A program made the position numbers and the translations under genes. From UKL13-3 sp040387195 (GTDB taxonomy: Bacteria > Bacteroidota > Bacteroidia > UKL13-3), in contig JAZKEF010000013.1 of the NCBI GenBank assembly GCA_040387195.1, positions 1 through 64,000 on the forward strand: a stretch of 64,000 bases of DNA, read 5' to 3'. Shown in pieces: positions 50,165 through 59,721 of this stretch. Numbering within the stretch: the stretch's first letter is position 1; every line of letters starts with the position of its first letter. The notes under the pieces are model-generated. The model saw only the letters and a program-made list of their open reading frames with translations, ran no database searches and was not told the DNA's origin.

Positions 50165-50202
50165 GATGCTGCAACTTACCAAATGCATTACTGGAATACA
50201 AC

Positions 50203-51417
50203 TCAGCTTTTCAACACTTCATCTACTGAACGAATAACGGCTTCTGTCACTAATGTTATTTGTTCATCAGTTAAGTCAAAATACACCGGTAACGAAATCT
50301 CATTTGCATAATGAGCATAGGTATTGGGATAATCCCGGATATCAAATCCTTGCTGTTTGTAAAAACTCATCATCGGTAATGGAATAAAGTGAACATTTAC
50401 CGAAACCTGTTTCTCGAAAATGCGTGCAATAATAGCATCACGTTGTGCCTCTGTACAATTCCTGATGCGTAGTGCATACACATGAAAGGAGGATGTTTGA
50501 TCCGTTGTTTCATATCTAGGGAGATGAGCCCAATCATACTTCTCCAATGCCCGCGAATAACTATCAAAAATATGTTTACGCTTAGGTAGTACCATTGAAT
50601 CATATCGGGATAATTCTACCAGTCCGATAGAAGCCATAATATCCGTCATGTTCATTTTATATCCAGCTTCAACAATATCATAACGCCAGTTTCCGGGCTG
50701 GGTTTTGGCCAGTGCATCTTTGTTTTGTCCATGAAGGGTGGTAACGCAAAGTTTAGCATACATTTCATCATTACTAAATGGTGCGGGCAGGTTAAATGCG
50801 ATGGCTCCACCTTCGGCAGTGGTCAGGTTTTTTACGGCATGAAAAGAAAATACGGTAACATCGGTAAACATGCCTGCTACTTTGTTCTGATAACGAGATC
50901 CAAATGAGTGTGCGGCATCACTTAAAATGAGTATCCGTCCGAGTTGTTTTTGTTCATCCGTTGCAGGCGTAAAAAGAGCCCGTACTTCAGGATTTTCTAT
51001 GATGGTATGAAGTTCATGGTAGTTACATGGATATCCTGCAAAGTCAACAGGCATGATGACTTTGGTTTTAGGTGTAATGGCTTTTTGCACCGCAGCAGAT
51101 GAGATGTTAAAGTCATCTCCGATGTCTACAAAAACTGGCTTGGCACCACAGTGCATGATCACATTGGCCGTAGCACTATAGGTATAAGCAGGTAAAATTA
51201 CTTCATCTCCTTCGGTTACACCAAACCAGCGCAACATGATTTCCAATCCAGCTGTTGCCGAGTTTATGCATAAAGTTTTGGGATTACCACAATAGGCTGC
51301 CAGTTCTTTTTCAAATCGTTTGGTTTTAGGACCGGTAGTAATCCAGCCCGATTTGAGTGTGTCAACAACTTCATCAATAATGAGCTGGTCGATATGTGGT
51401 GGTGAAAATGGAATCAT
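50203..51417 (-). CDS. DegT/DnrJ/EryC1/StrS-type sugar aminotransferase
   Basis: The 404-residue PLP enzyme has the family marks: INSATAGLEIMLRWFGVTEG (start of the fold), GDEVILPAYTYSATANVI, the PLP Lys in FSFHAVKNLTTAEGG (about residue 194) and the C-terminal GTP-like segment. It should transfer an amino group to a keto sugar such as UDP-4-keto-6-deoxy-GlcNAc made by the dehydratase encoded nearby. It lies 38 bases upstream of the PglC-type gene. An acetyltransferase gene follows in the same unit (52412). Confidence 0.94.
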   Translation of the reverse strand: MIPFSPPHIDQLIIDEVVDTLKSGWITTGPKTKRFEKELAAYCGNPKTLCINSATAGLEIMLRWFGVTEGDEVILPAYTYSATANVIMHCGAKPVFVDIGDDFNISSAAVQKAITPKTKVIMPVDFAGYPCNYHELHTIIENPEVRALFTPATDEQKQLGRILILSDAAHSFGSRYQNKVAGMFTDVTVFSFHAVKNLTTAEGGAIAFNLPAPFSNDEMYAKLCVTTLHGQNKDALAKTQPGNWRYDIVEAGYKMNMTDIMASIGLVELSRYDSMVLPKRKHIFDSYSRALEKYDWAHLPRYETTDQTSSFHVYALRIRNCTEAQRDAIIARIFEKQVSVNVHFIPLPMMSFYKQQGFDIRDYPNTYAHYANEISLPVYFDLTDEQITLVTEAVIRSVDEVLKS

Positions 51418-51421
51418 GTTT

Positions 51422-52402
51422 TTAAAGGGAAGAATTAACTATTGCACCTTCGTTCTTACAAATATGGATGATTTCCTCAAAGTAATTCCATAACTGAGGT
51501 TTGAGTAGCATATTCTCCGGATGAAAGAGTACACAAGCCGAACCGTTATATTCCTTTAATTGTTGTAATGTATCTTTAAAGGACCGAAGAACTTCATGAT
51601 AAGGTTTAACAAAAAATACATTGTCGACTAATATGAGTGGAATAACTGTAACATTCAATACCGTTTGTAACGGGAGGTTTACGGGTTTATATTTTCCGGG
51701 AAAATGGTTGGTTAATCCAACCTCACGGGCAAGTCCGTTGCCAAATTCATATTGAATGCCGGATGCCTCAAGCTGCGGGTACAATGTATCGGGATGTGAA
51801 TGTAAGAAATGACTGCGGTGCGCCAACACAGGCTTATGGGTGTATTCCTCGAGGTGCAATTTTTCGCTGTGAATATGCTGTTCTGCATCGGCATTATAGG
51901 AAGAGTGTAATCCTGTATGTTGATGATAGGAGTTGAGCAGAGCAACAAGTTCAGTATACAATGCATCCGATTGGTTGTAACGGATACCATACCGATTTAG
52001 ATGCATACCATTGGTTGCTCCTATATGATAAACAGCTTTGATACCGGCTTGTTTTTCCATTTCGAGGACCTGATTAATGGTACGCAGAAAAATATCTTTC
52101 TGAAACAACTGATTGTAACCGAGCCATTGACGGGAAGTGAAAAGGGACCTGATATAATTTACCAGTGAATATGGATGAAACGGATGAAGCCAGTCGATAT
52201 CGTGTGTGAAGTGTATACGAAACCGGTCGGAATGCTCACCTGTTGTATGTGGAATAACCGAACGGAAATCTCCGGTTCGTTGTGCGGTAAAAAAAGCTTC
52301 GATCAGTTCCGGTGTAACGGCACTTTCCGGATTCAAGAAAAAACTTTCCCTGATCAGGTTTGCTGTGTGTAGGGAATGAAAGGAGTGAGCTTGATGATTC
52401 AA
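51422..52402 (-). CDS. Polysaccharide-deacetylase-like protein
   Basis: The 326-residue protein has FTHDIDWLHPFHPYS (about 70-85) with the first Asp/His of a deacetylase (NodB-like) fold, HRSHFLHSHPDTL (about 205-217), and FHPENMLLKP near residue 290, which together suggest a metal-bound deacetylase site in a divergent form seen in Bacteroidota glycan clusters. No signal peptide is visible, so it may act on an intracellular lipid-linked substrate. It lies 4 bases upstream of the DegT aminotransferase gene. Enzymatic activity is not proved by the sequence. Confidence 0.75.
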   Translation of the reverse strand: MNHQAHSFHSLHTANLIRESFFLNPESAVTPELIEAFFTAQRTGDFRSVIPHTTGEHSDRFRIHFTHDIDWLHPFHPYSLVNYIRSLFTSRQWLGYNQLFQKDIFLRTINQVLEMEKQAGIKAVYHIGATNGMHLNRYGIRYNQSDALYTELVALLNSYHQHTGLHSSYNADAEQHIHSEKLHLEEYTHKPVLAHRSHFLHSHPDTLYPQLEASGIQYEFGNGLAREVGLTNHFPGKYKPVNLPLQTVLNVTVIPLILVDNVFFVKPYHEVLRSFKDTLQQLKEYNGSACVLFHPENMLLKPQLWNYFEEIIHICKNEGAIVNSSL

Positions 52403-52411
52403 TTGTAACTA

Positions 52412-53059
52412 TTAAATCAGATCTTTAACCATAACATAAGAAGGCCCTGTTTCGGTCGAAATATGGAAGCCGTTCCGTTGGTAAGAACGAATGGCATTAT
52501 CATTGTTTTTACGAACACTCAGTTGTAATTGTAAGGCACCCATTTCTTTTGCTTTGCGTTCGAACTCCTGTTGCAGGAAAGTTCCCAGACCTTTTTGCTG
52601 CAAGGCAGGTAACACTCCAATAACTACCAACCCGGCCGTAAGAGGTTGTTCTTTCATTGCAGGTTTGGTAGTAACAGCCGGTTGTTCTTTTATGAAACCC
52701 AGTTTGCGTTTGATATTGGTAAGGATAAATGCATACTTGTTTCTAACTTCCGGGTGAAACAATAACCATGGCTTTCTCATGAAGGATAAAATAGCACTGT
52801 TGAATCCAAACTGGGTCATTCCACTCCCAGAGCCAAAGGCATCGCTTCCATCAATAATAAAACCGCCACAATAACCTTGTACCATCTCATTTTCCTCAAC
52901 ATAAAACAGAAATTTGTTCGGAGCACTCAGATACCATTGCATCATGGCACACACAAAATCCAACCCAAGTTTGCTGCTCAGTGTTTCAGGGAAAGCGGCA
53001 ATGTGGCACCGTGCTATTTTACGTATGGCTGTATGGTCAGCATAAAGGATTGTACTCAT
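52412..53059 (-). CDS. GNAT-family N-acetyltransferase
   Basis: From the ATG at 53059 the protein has 215 residues. The acetyl-CoA loop is VLPALQQKGLGTFLQQEF (about 145-165), with the GNAT-type ending SVRKNNDNAIRSYQRNGF and a following beta strand. The ATG overlaps the stop of the preceding glycosyltransferase (ATGA, 4 bases). It may acetylate an amino sugar, which would complete the diamino-trideoxy sugar path together with the dehydratase and aminotransferase; that role is inferred, because the classical PglD is a left-handed beta-helix enzyme. Confidence 0.88.
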   Translation of the reverse strand: MSTILYADHTAIRKIARCHIAAFPETLSSKLGLDFVCAMMQWYLSAPNKFLFYVEENEMVQGYCGGFIIDGSDAFGSGSGMTQFGFNSAILSFMRKPWLLFHPEVRNKYAFILTNIKRKLGFIKEQPAVTTKPAMKEQPLTAGLVVIGVLPALQQKGLGTFLQQEFERKAKEMGALQLQLSVRKNNDNAIRSYQRNGFHISTETGPSYVMVKDLI

Positions 53060-54015
53060 TTTTGATTGAATTGGTATTGGAAGTATTTGTATAGTCCCAG
53101 TATAAATCCGCTTCCATAACTCAGATGCAAGGTTACAAATGCGGCTACAATATTCAGTAGGGTAAACAGAGACCGGGAAAGCTGCAGCGCCATTAATATT
53201 GCCAGTGTAACATAAAACGCAAGTGGCAAAAGAGACATAGCACCAAGCAATATCCACAGGAAGGGAACACAACATAAGTATCCTACAAACAAGGAAGGAA
53301 TGATATGTCGCAGCCTGATGCCTGATTTTACTTTTGCAAACACCAACGGTTTATACAAGCCATATTGAAAGTATTGATGAAATAGAGCTGCAAATGAATC
53401 GCGCACATAATACCTGCACTCCAATTCGGGTACCATGAGGAGTTTGTATCCATATGCATTCATCCTGTAGTGCAATTCATCATCCTGGTTTCGGAGCAGT
53501 GTTTCGTCAAGTAATCCAACGGTATCAAAAATATCCCGTTTGTATACCGCAAAAGCTACACTATCAACAACCATTTTTTTCTTCTCCGTCCGGAATTCAG
53601 TTCCGCCTACACCAAATTTAGAACTCATTGCCAAAGCAATCGCCTTTCCGCTTGTGGTTTTCCCTAACTGAATCAGTGGACCGCCAACCACATCACATTC
53701 GGTTTCAAGATACGGGATGGCATAATCAAAATAATGTGGAGGGTAATACGCATGAGCTCCCAGCAAAGCAATATACTTTCCTTTTGTGCGCGTAAATACA
53801 TTATTAAAGGCAAATGATACAAATTTTTCAGGGTTGTATATGATGTTCAGATTTGGGAACTTCAGGTTGTTGAGAATGGATAAGGTATGGTCCGTGGAAC
53901 CCGCATCGCATACAAATATTTCGATGTTGCAATCGTTTGTATTGTATATCGATGAAAGCAGGTCTTCGATATGCTTTTCTTCATTGAGTACCGGAATGAT
54001 TACACTAACGTCCAT
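53056..54015 (-). CDS. Family 2 glycosyltransferase with C-terminal membrane helices
   Basis: From the ATG at 54015 the protein has 319 residues. The GT-A fold opens MDVSVIIPVLNEEKHIEDLL and has the nucleotide-binding FVCDAGSTDHT (about 45-55) and GAHAYYPPHYF with a modified DxD region, then EIETE and the EDDEL-like stretch NQDDELHYR. Two or three membrane helices occur at about 230-300. Such proteins add sugars to lipid carriers on the inner face of the inner membrane. It overlaps the neighbouring genes on both sides by 11 and 4 bases. Confidence 0.92.
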   Translation of the reverse strand: MDVSVIIPVLNEEKHIEDLLSSIYNTNDCNIEIFVCDAGSTDHTLSILNNLKFPNLNIIYNPEKFVSFAFNNVFTRTKGKYIALLGAHAYYPPHYFDYAIPYLETECDVVGGPLIQLGKTTSGKAIALAMSSKFGVGGTEFRTEKKKMVVDSVAFAVYKRDIFDTVGLLDETLLRNQDDELHYRMNAYGYKLLMVPELECRYYVRDSFAALFHQYFQYGLYKPLVFAKVKSGIRLRHIIPSLFVGYLCCVPFLWILLGAMSLLPLAFYVTLAILMALQLSRSLFTLLNIVAAFVTLHLSYGSGFILGLYKYFQYQFNQK

Positions 54016-55336
54016 CAATTGTTCTGGATAAGGTTGAAACAATCAGTTGTGGTTTTCCGGAAGGTGAATTGGGTATTTCCCTCACTTCATGAAAGTCGAT
54101 ACGAATACGTTCGTTTAGGCTGGCTATAATTTTATGTTCTATGGTGTCAAGTATACCGGAGTTGAAATGAGTATCCGGAATATACTCGATAATAATTCCC
54201 GTGAGTTCTTGCTGTAGCACCCTGAATTGTTTGATTTCGGAAAGATGCTCAAATATTCCGGTAAACGAATGCACCACCATAGATTTTCCTGAAGGCGTGT
54301 ACACAATATCTGTGTCGCGACCAATAATTTTTTTAAACATTGGGAAAGCCAAGGCTTTGGTCTTCGGATATTCGTTTTCGGGAAGCCTGATGGCCATATC
54401 GCCTAGGTAATATCGGATCAGAGGCATTTCATATGCATCCAGATGCGAAACCACCACACGCCCCATTTCACCGTCAGGTACATCATTGCCATGTTCATCC
54501 AGCAGTTCAACAAATACCTGTGGGGTAATCATGTAGGCGTATTCGGAATCCATTTGCCCGGCAAGGGTAAATCCTTCGGTTGTACCATATATATCATAAA
54601 CCTTGCAGTGAAATGCTTTTTCGATGGCAGTACGGTAATGGTCAAACAACTTATCTCCCCAACTGATGATGGTGTTGAAATGAATATCGTTTAACCCATT
54701 ATCCAAAGCTGTTTGCGCATAGATGTATAAAGATGAGGCGTATCCACCAAATACTGGCTCGCGCTTATTCCGAAATGAAGCCAATGCTGTAAGAATATCT
54801 TCTTTTTTTAAGCCAAATGCAGCTTCATACCGAACACGGAATAGAAGGTCCTTGAGTCTTTTCTCAAGAGAACGATTAGGTGTAATGCCTGTTTGGAGCA
54901 TTGGTTTTCCCATTTTGTATCCAGCCCATTCCCATAGCAGGGTTTGCAACGCAATCACTTTTGATTGCTCTTCTTTACTCATGTAAATGGTCCCCTGTAT
55001 GCCGGATGATCCGCTACTTTTTTCACAAACCAGTTCGTGTTTTTTTTCCGGATGCCACATAAAATCAGTTGTACGGTGTTTGATATCGGCTTTATACAGA
55101 ATGGGAAAATCCTTTAAGGTTATGTGCTGTTTGTGTCGAAGCGATTGGTAGTAAGGAATATTCCGCACGGCATGCTGAAGAATGGAAGCCAACTTCTGAT
55201 CTTGTAATTGTTGCAACTGATTTGTATCTAGGTGCTGAACCCTGCGCCAGTAACGGAGCCATTTTGAAAAGGATGTTTGCCTAACAAAATCAACCAGGGG
55301 CAGCACACATCTTTCGATAAATAAATTATACAACAT
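54005..55336 (-). CDS. Phenylacetate-CoA ligase/CapK-like adenylating protein
   Basis: From the ATG at 55336 the protein has 443 residues. It belongs to the AMP-forming superfamily in the PaaK/CapK branch: CEKSSGSSGIQGTIYMSKEE (about residues 125-145) is the nucleotide loop, and YDIYGTTEGFTLAGQM and LIRYYLGDMAI are typical. CapK-like genes occur in capsule clusters; they may activate an acid for attachment to a sugar. No carrier protein gene is seen. It overlaps asnB by 11 bases and the glycosyltransferase by 11. Confidence 0.9.
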   Translation of the reverse strand: MLYNLFIERCVLPLVDFVRQTSFSKWLRYWRRVQHLDTNQLQQLQDQKLASILQHAVRNIPYYQSLRHKQHITLKDFPILYKADIKHRTTDFMWHPEKKHELVCEKSSGSSGIQGTIYMSKEEQSKVIALQTLLWEWAGYKMGKPMLQTGITPNRSLEKRLKDLLFRVRYEAAFGLKKEDILTALASFRNKREPVFGGYASSLYIYAQTALDNGLNDIHFNTIISWGDKLFDHYRTAIEKAFHCKVYDIYGTTEGFTLAGQMDSEYAYMITPQVFVELLDEHGNDVPDGEMGRVVVSHLDAYEMPLIRYYLGDMAIRLPENEYPKTKALAFPMFKKIIGRDTDIVYTPSGKSMVVHSFTGIFEHLSEIKQFRVLQQELTGIIIEYIPDTHFNSGILDTIEHKIIASLNERIRIDFHEVREIPNSPSGKPQLIVSTLSRTIDGR

Positions 55337-57197
55337 GCCCGAATGAATTTGAGTGATACCCGAGGTAATATTTTTGCCAGATATACATAAAGAACAATTG
55401 TAACAAAAGTTGATTGTAGTTGGCTTCTTTATGTTTGGCGAAGTATAACAATTTGGATGTTGCCTCTGAAGGCAGACCAATCATCTCAAATACATCAGAT
55501 GTTAAAAATTGATTGTACTCGTATGAAAGTTCCTCACTTTCCTCGATGAGTGACATCCAGGGAACGCTGAATCCCACTTTTTTATACTGTGTAATATATT
55601 CGGGTAAATGCTTGCGCATGGTTTGTAATAAAATGTGTTTTCCTTTTGCTCCTCGTAAAAGATTTTTGCTATCAAGTGTTCCCACTCCTTCAATCAAGCG
55701 GTAATCCATAAAGGGCTCTCGGCATTCAATGGATGCGCCCATTGTTGCACGGTCATTTCTATCGTTTAGGGATTGAAGGTAAGTATGCTGATCGTAGTAT
55801 AATAATTGTCGTTCCGGATTATTAGGGTACAACCGGCTTGCTTCTGTTATGATATCATTACGGTAGTGATTAGGGAAAGAAAGGTGGGGCAACCCTATGT
55901 TGCTAAAATCGGATTCGAAATAATTTGCTCCATTCGACATGATTAATTCGCTGATGGTGCCATGAGCAAGGTAGCGTTCCAGTTTTTTGATGCGGGTGTT
56001 TTTAAATCTCTCGGGGGTGATTGCCAGAAGCGAAGTCATTATTCCCCGGTAACGGATAAAGCGGAATACTTTATAACGTACATATCCTCCAAGTATTTCG
56101 TCAGCACCCTCCCCGGATAACAATGCCTTCACATGGTTGCGGGCTACGCCTGAAATTGCCAGTATCTGAGGGTCATTCAAGTGAACCAATGGTTCATCAT
56201 ATTGGATGGTGGATTGTATTACCGACTGAAACAGGGCTGTTTTTTCAACATGAATACCATGAAATTTGAATCCCAATGACTCTGAAAATTTTCGGGCTAT
56301 ACTGGTTTCATCATTTTCGTAATTTCGGAAGCCAACATTAAATGTGTGAATATTTTCAAACCCGGAGTGTCTAAGTGATGCGGCAATGCTGCTGGAGTCT
56401 AGGCCTCCGCTTAGTAATACACCAACCGGAACATCGGCAACCATCCTGTATTTAACCGAACTGTGAAAAGTTTCTTCAAACCATTCCTCGGGATTTGGAA
56501 TTGCTGCATGGTTGTTTATGCGTTCACTTAAATTCCACCAGCGTGTTGTTGTCATCGAACCATCGCGTTTCACAATGGCATAATGTCCGGGAAGTAATTT
56601 CTGAATATTTTTGAGTAAGGTTTCTGTTCCTGAAACATACCGGTACATCAACCATTCATTGATGTTTTGCAGGTTCATGCTTTTTTCGATTCCGGCAGCA
56701 AAAATGGCTTTCGGTTCTGATGCAAAACAAAAACGATTCAGGTCTTTATAATAGTATAATGGTTTTACACCCACACGGTCCCTGCATATAAATAGTTCAT
56801 TTTTGCGGTGGTCCCAAATGGCAAAAGCAAACATACCGTTAAGCCTGTGGAGCATTTCAGCACCGTATGTTATGTACAGGTATAATAAAACCTCTGTATC
56901 TGATGAAGAGCGAAAAGTAAATCCTCTTGCAATAAGCTCATCCTTAAATTCCTGATGATTATAAATTTCACCATTGTATACAATTGTATAGTTTCCATCA
57001 TCCGAGTGCATAGGCTGGTGTCCACTGGTGCTGGTATCAATAATGGAGAGACGCTGATGTGCAAAGCCGATTGACTGATGATGCCAAACACCCCGGTCAT
57101 CCGGACCTCTGTGTTCAATGGCCTGACTCATAGCTATCAAAAGAGCCGGATCAATATGTTGGTTGTTAAATTGAAGTATGCCGCTTATGCCACACAT
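55326..57197 (-). CDS. asnB: Asparagine synthase (glutamine-hydrolysing) family protein
   Basis: The 623-residue protein starts MCGISGILQF, with Cys2 as the glutaminase nucleophile, and has the N-terminal amidotransferase domain (about 1-200) followed by the synthetase domain with the ATP loop VLLSGGLDSSSIAASL (about 250). In a glycan cluster such AsnB-like proteins (WbpS type) often transfer an amide to a uronic acid and not to aspartate. The C-terminus shows no insertion. It begins 6 bases after the upstream glycosyltransferase stop and overlaps the CapK-like gene downstream. Confidence 0.93.
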   Translation of the reverse strand: MCGISGILQFNNQHIDPALLIAMSQAIEHRGPDDRGVWHHQSIGFAHQRLSIIDTSTSGHQPMHSDDGNYTIVYNGEIYNHQEFKDELIARGFTFRSSSDTEVLLYLYITYGAEMLHRLNGMFAFAIWDHRKNELFICRDRVGVKPLYYYKDLNRFCFASEPKAIFAAGIEKSMNLQNINEWLMYRYVSGTETLLKNIQKLLPGHYAIVKRDGSMTTTRWWNLSERINNHAAIPNPEEWFEETFHSSVKYRMVADVPVGVLLSGGLDSSSIAASLRHSGFENIHTFNVGFRNYENDETSIARKFSESLGFKFHGIHVEKTALFQSVIQSTIQYDEPLVHLNDPQILAISGVARNHVKALLSGEGADEILGGYVRYKVFRFIRYRGIMTSLLAITPERFKNTRIKKLERYLAHGTISELIMSNGANYFESDFSNIGLPHLSFPNHYRNDIITEASRLYPNNPERQLLYYDQHTYLQSLNDRNDRATMGASIECREPFMDYRLIEGVGTLDSKNLLRGAKGKHILLQTMRKHLPEYITQYKKVGFSVPWMSLIEESEELSYEYNQFLTSDVFEMIGLPSEATSKLLYFAKHKEANYNQLLLQLFFMYIWQKYYLGYHSNSFGHVV

Positions 57198-57203
57198 GGA
57201 TGT

Positions 57204-58253
57204 TTAGTTTGGTTGGTTGTGTTGTTGTAATTGATAAAACAGGGCTAACCATTGCTGAGCTACAGCTTTTGAGGAAAATTCATTGATAAAGGAAAGTCCG
57301 TTTGTGATCAGTTTTTGTTGCAATGTTTTGTCATGGTGCAATTGCATAATGAGTATCGCCATATTTTCAACTGAATTGTCGGTTGAAAGGAGTACTGTTT
57401 CATGATCTTCCACATAGTAAGGAATACCACCAACATTGGTTGTTACAATAGGGAGTCCCATCGCCATCATTTCCAGGAACGAAACAGGTGCATTGTCAAT
57501 ACCGTTCGTACAGAGATAAACATTGCTTGAAGATGCAATTTCATTTTTTTGCTGATTGTTAATGACGTCATGAATGGTGATGTCAGTTGTATATTTTCCT
57601 GATTGAACGTATTCCATCACTTCGTTTTTNNNNNNNNNNTGCCCGAAATCTTTTCCGGCCATTATAAGCTTGGCTTCAATTCCCTGGTTACGTATGTATT
57701 CAAAAATAAGAAGTGCTTTTAACGGATCATAGGTTGGATGGTAAGAACGCATCCAGAAGATCCGTATACAATCATGCGGTTTGCGCTCGTTTCTATAATG
57801 GTTCAAATCGATATGATTGCGAATAAGCAAGTAGTTGTTTTGAATAGAAGGGATATGCGAAGGAATATAGTTGCCGGGTGCGGTAATGGCATGGCCTGTT
57901 CTAAACATCATATTCAAGAGTGTTCGTTTCATCTTATCCGTGCGATATACATGTGGAATATTACCTCCATGTAATGTATTGATAACCTTACACCGTTTAA
58001 GTTTGCCAAGCAAGCCCGACAGCACTTCAAGATAGATACCCCTTGTACTGTATACCTGAACAATGACAACATCATTTTTGCGAAGACAAAGTATCTGATA
58101 GATAGTGTCGAATATTCTGAGTACAGGATTCCTGTATTTAGAGGTTATGGAAACATCTATACTGTTTTCATACAGAAGATCCCTCAGAAATTGCCCTTGC
58201 GTTTTTAAATCGTGGGGGCCGTTTAGGTCTGTTCCTACTATTAATACTCTCAT
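57204..58253 (-). CDS. Family 4 glycosyltransferase with an N gap inside
   Basis: The 349-residue GT-B protein has a retaining GT4 C-terminal half: CTNGIDNAPVSFLEMMAMGL and PIVTTNVGGIPYYVE, where the second Glu-rich loop binds the donor diphosphate. The N-terminal half opens MRVLIVGTDLNGPHDLKTQG. Ten N at 57630-57639 interrupt the middle (about residue 205), but the frame is kept on both sides, so the gene is probably intact, with true length uncertain. It lies 6 bases before asnB and 8 after the Wzy/WaaL-like gene. Confidence 0.88.
   Translation of the reverse strand: MRVLIVGTDLNGPHDLKTQGQFLRDLLYENSIDVSITSKYRNPVLRIFDTIYQILCLRKNDVVIVQVYSTRGIYLEVLSGLLGKLKRCKVINTLHGGNIPHVYRTDKMKRTLLNMMFRTGHAITAPGNYIPSHIPSIQNNYLLIRNHIDLNHYRNERKPHDCIRIFWMRSYHPTYDPLKALLIFEYIRNQGIEAKLIMAGKDFGXXXXKNEVMEYVQSGKYTTDITIHDVINNQQKNEIASSSNVYLCTNGIDNAPVSFLEMMAMGLPIVTTNVGGIPYYVEDHETVLLSTDNSVENMAILIMQLHHDKTLQQKLITNGLSFINEFSSKAVAQQWLALFYQLQQHNQPN
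57630..57639. other. Assembly gap (10 N) inside a glycosyltransferase gene
   Basis: Ten ambiguous bases between GKDFG and KNEVMEYVQSG codons. Gap size is unknown and residues there are unreliable. Confidence 0.95.
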
Positions 58254-58261
58254 CTCACACT

Positions 58262-59665
58262 TCAGGATAATGAGTTTTGTGGAGGTGGTTTGGGGAGCTT
58301 TTTTTGTTCCTCAATAACAAGTAAACTCATGCTGATGAGCAGCGGTGTTACATAGGTTCGCATGGCTGCATGGAAAGAAGTATACAGTCCAAGTGCATAA
58401 AGAGCAAGCAATATTGCCCGGTTTAACGGGTCTTTGTTTTGTTGCCAGATGACAATGGGAAAGGTTAGAATGATAAAGAAGAAGAGCAAGCCCAATAATC
58501 CATGTTCTGCCAAAAGGCGGCTCAATTCAACGTGTGCGGCAGTTGGGACTTCTTCTGTTGTAGGTCGGAGAGCCTTGGATCCACCTGCTCCAACACCGAA
58601 CATCAGGTTTTCTTTCCAGAGCTCAATGTCTCCCAAAAAAATTTCATAACGGTTAGTGGTAAATGTGTTTAGGTCTAACTCTTTACTGCCAGCTAATGTT
58701 CCGGCTGTTTCTCCTTTATAACGAAGGCTAAGATTATTTCCTGTTATGGAATCTACGAATTGAAAGACTAAAAGCCCCAGTACAATTACGGGTATGATGT
58801 ATAAGCCAACTTTCGGTAGGTTAATTTTATTTGCACCTGAAAGAGAAGCTCCCGAAAAGGTAATGAGGAACAGTACGGTAAGAATAGCCACGGCACCACC
58901 AATCATTCCCCCTCTCGAAAAGGTAAGCAATCCCTGAAGAACAAAGCCCATCATGATAGTAATGTCGAGTATCTTATTTTTGCTGATGTTCTTTCCTGAT
59001 ACCCACAGGAGGAAGATGAGAAACAACCCCAATCCAAGAGCCGTTGATACCTGATTTGACCCGAAACCACCTGTTGTATCAAAGTTGGCACTTAAGCTGA
59101 AATCAATTTCATCATAGTCGGGAGTTCTTACAAAAGCAAAAGATAGAACGCTTATTGTAGGGTAGAGCGCCAGCTTAATAAGATTGAATAGCTGGTTTTT
59201 ATTAATAACCTGTCCCCTGAAATAAATAACACCAAGGGCAAGATCAACAGGCCCTAACAAATTAAACACCAACAGCTCACCATTGACTGTTTCTGATTGG
59301 TCATAAAATGCGGCAGGAAGGATAAGAGCAAGCAACAGAATTCCGATATACCCTTTGTTAAAATTGAGAAATATTCCGTAAAGGAAGAGTGCACACAATA
59401 CATACTTGCTTACCTCATAGGGAATGAAGGGACTCGTTTTAGCCATCCGGGCAAGCACCTCAAGCGAAACAAGGTATACAATAAGGTTGTTGAGTTTAAC
59501 ATTGATTTTTATCCGGTTGCCAACAATGTCTGTAGTTTCAGAAGCCAATACGATAAAAAACCATCCGATTATAATCACATTGCTTGAGGCAGATAATGTA
59601 CCGAGCAATATGTGAAAGATGATCACAAATAAGGCTAACCTGTTATTTAATAAATGCTTAATCAC
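58262..59665 (-). CDS. O-antigen ligase/polymerase family membrane protein (Wzy/WaaL-like)
   Basis: The 467-residue protein has about ten to twelve membrane helices and the large periplasmic loop of the family, with the segment ENLMFGVGAGGSKALRPTTE and HVELSRLLAEHGLLGLLFFF nearby, which matches the conserved Wzy_C/O-antigen ligase region. It should join lipid-linked repeats or ligate them to lipid A in the periplasm. Whether polymerase or ligase cannot be told from sequence. It sits inside the glycosyltransferase run of the operon. Confidence 0.88.
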   Translation of the reverse strand: MIKHLLNNRLALFVIIFHILLGTLSASSNVIIIGWFFIVLASETTDIVGNRIKINVKLNNLIVYLVSLEVLARMAKTSPFIPYEVSKYVLCALFLYGIFLNFNKGYIGILLLALILPAAFYDQSETVNGELLVFNLLGPVDLALGVIYFRGQVINKNQLFNLIKLALYPTISVLSFAFVRTPDYDEIDFSLSANFDTTGGFGSNQVSTALGLGLFLIFLLWVSGKNISKNKILDITIMMGFVLQGLLTFSRGGMIGGAVAILTVLFLITFSGASLSGANKINLPKVGLYIIPVIVLGLLVFQFVDSITGNNLSLRYKGETAGTLAGSKELDLNTFTTNRYEIFLGDIELWKENLMFGVGAGGSKALRPTTEEVPTAAHVELSRLLAEHGLLGLLFFFIILTFPIVIWQQNKDPLNRAILLALYALGLYTSFHAAMRTYVTPLLISMSLLVIEEQKKLPKPPPQNSLS

Positions 59666-59721
59666 GGAATGTAGAACCTTGAGAATTCAATGATACTTTA
59701 TTTTGACAGAAGAAGTGCGTT

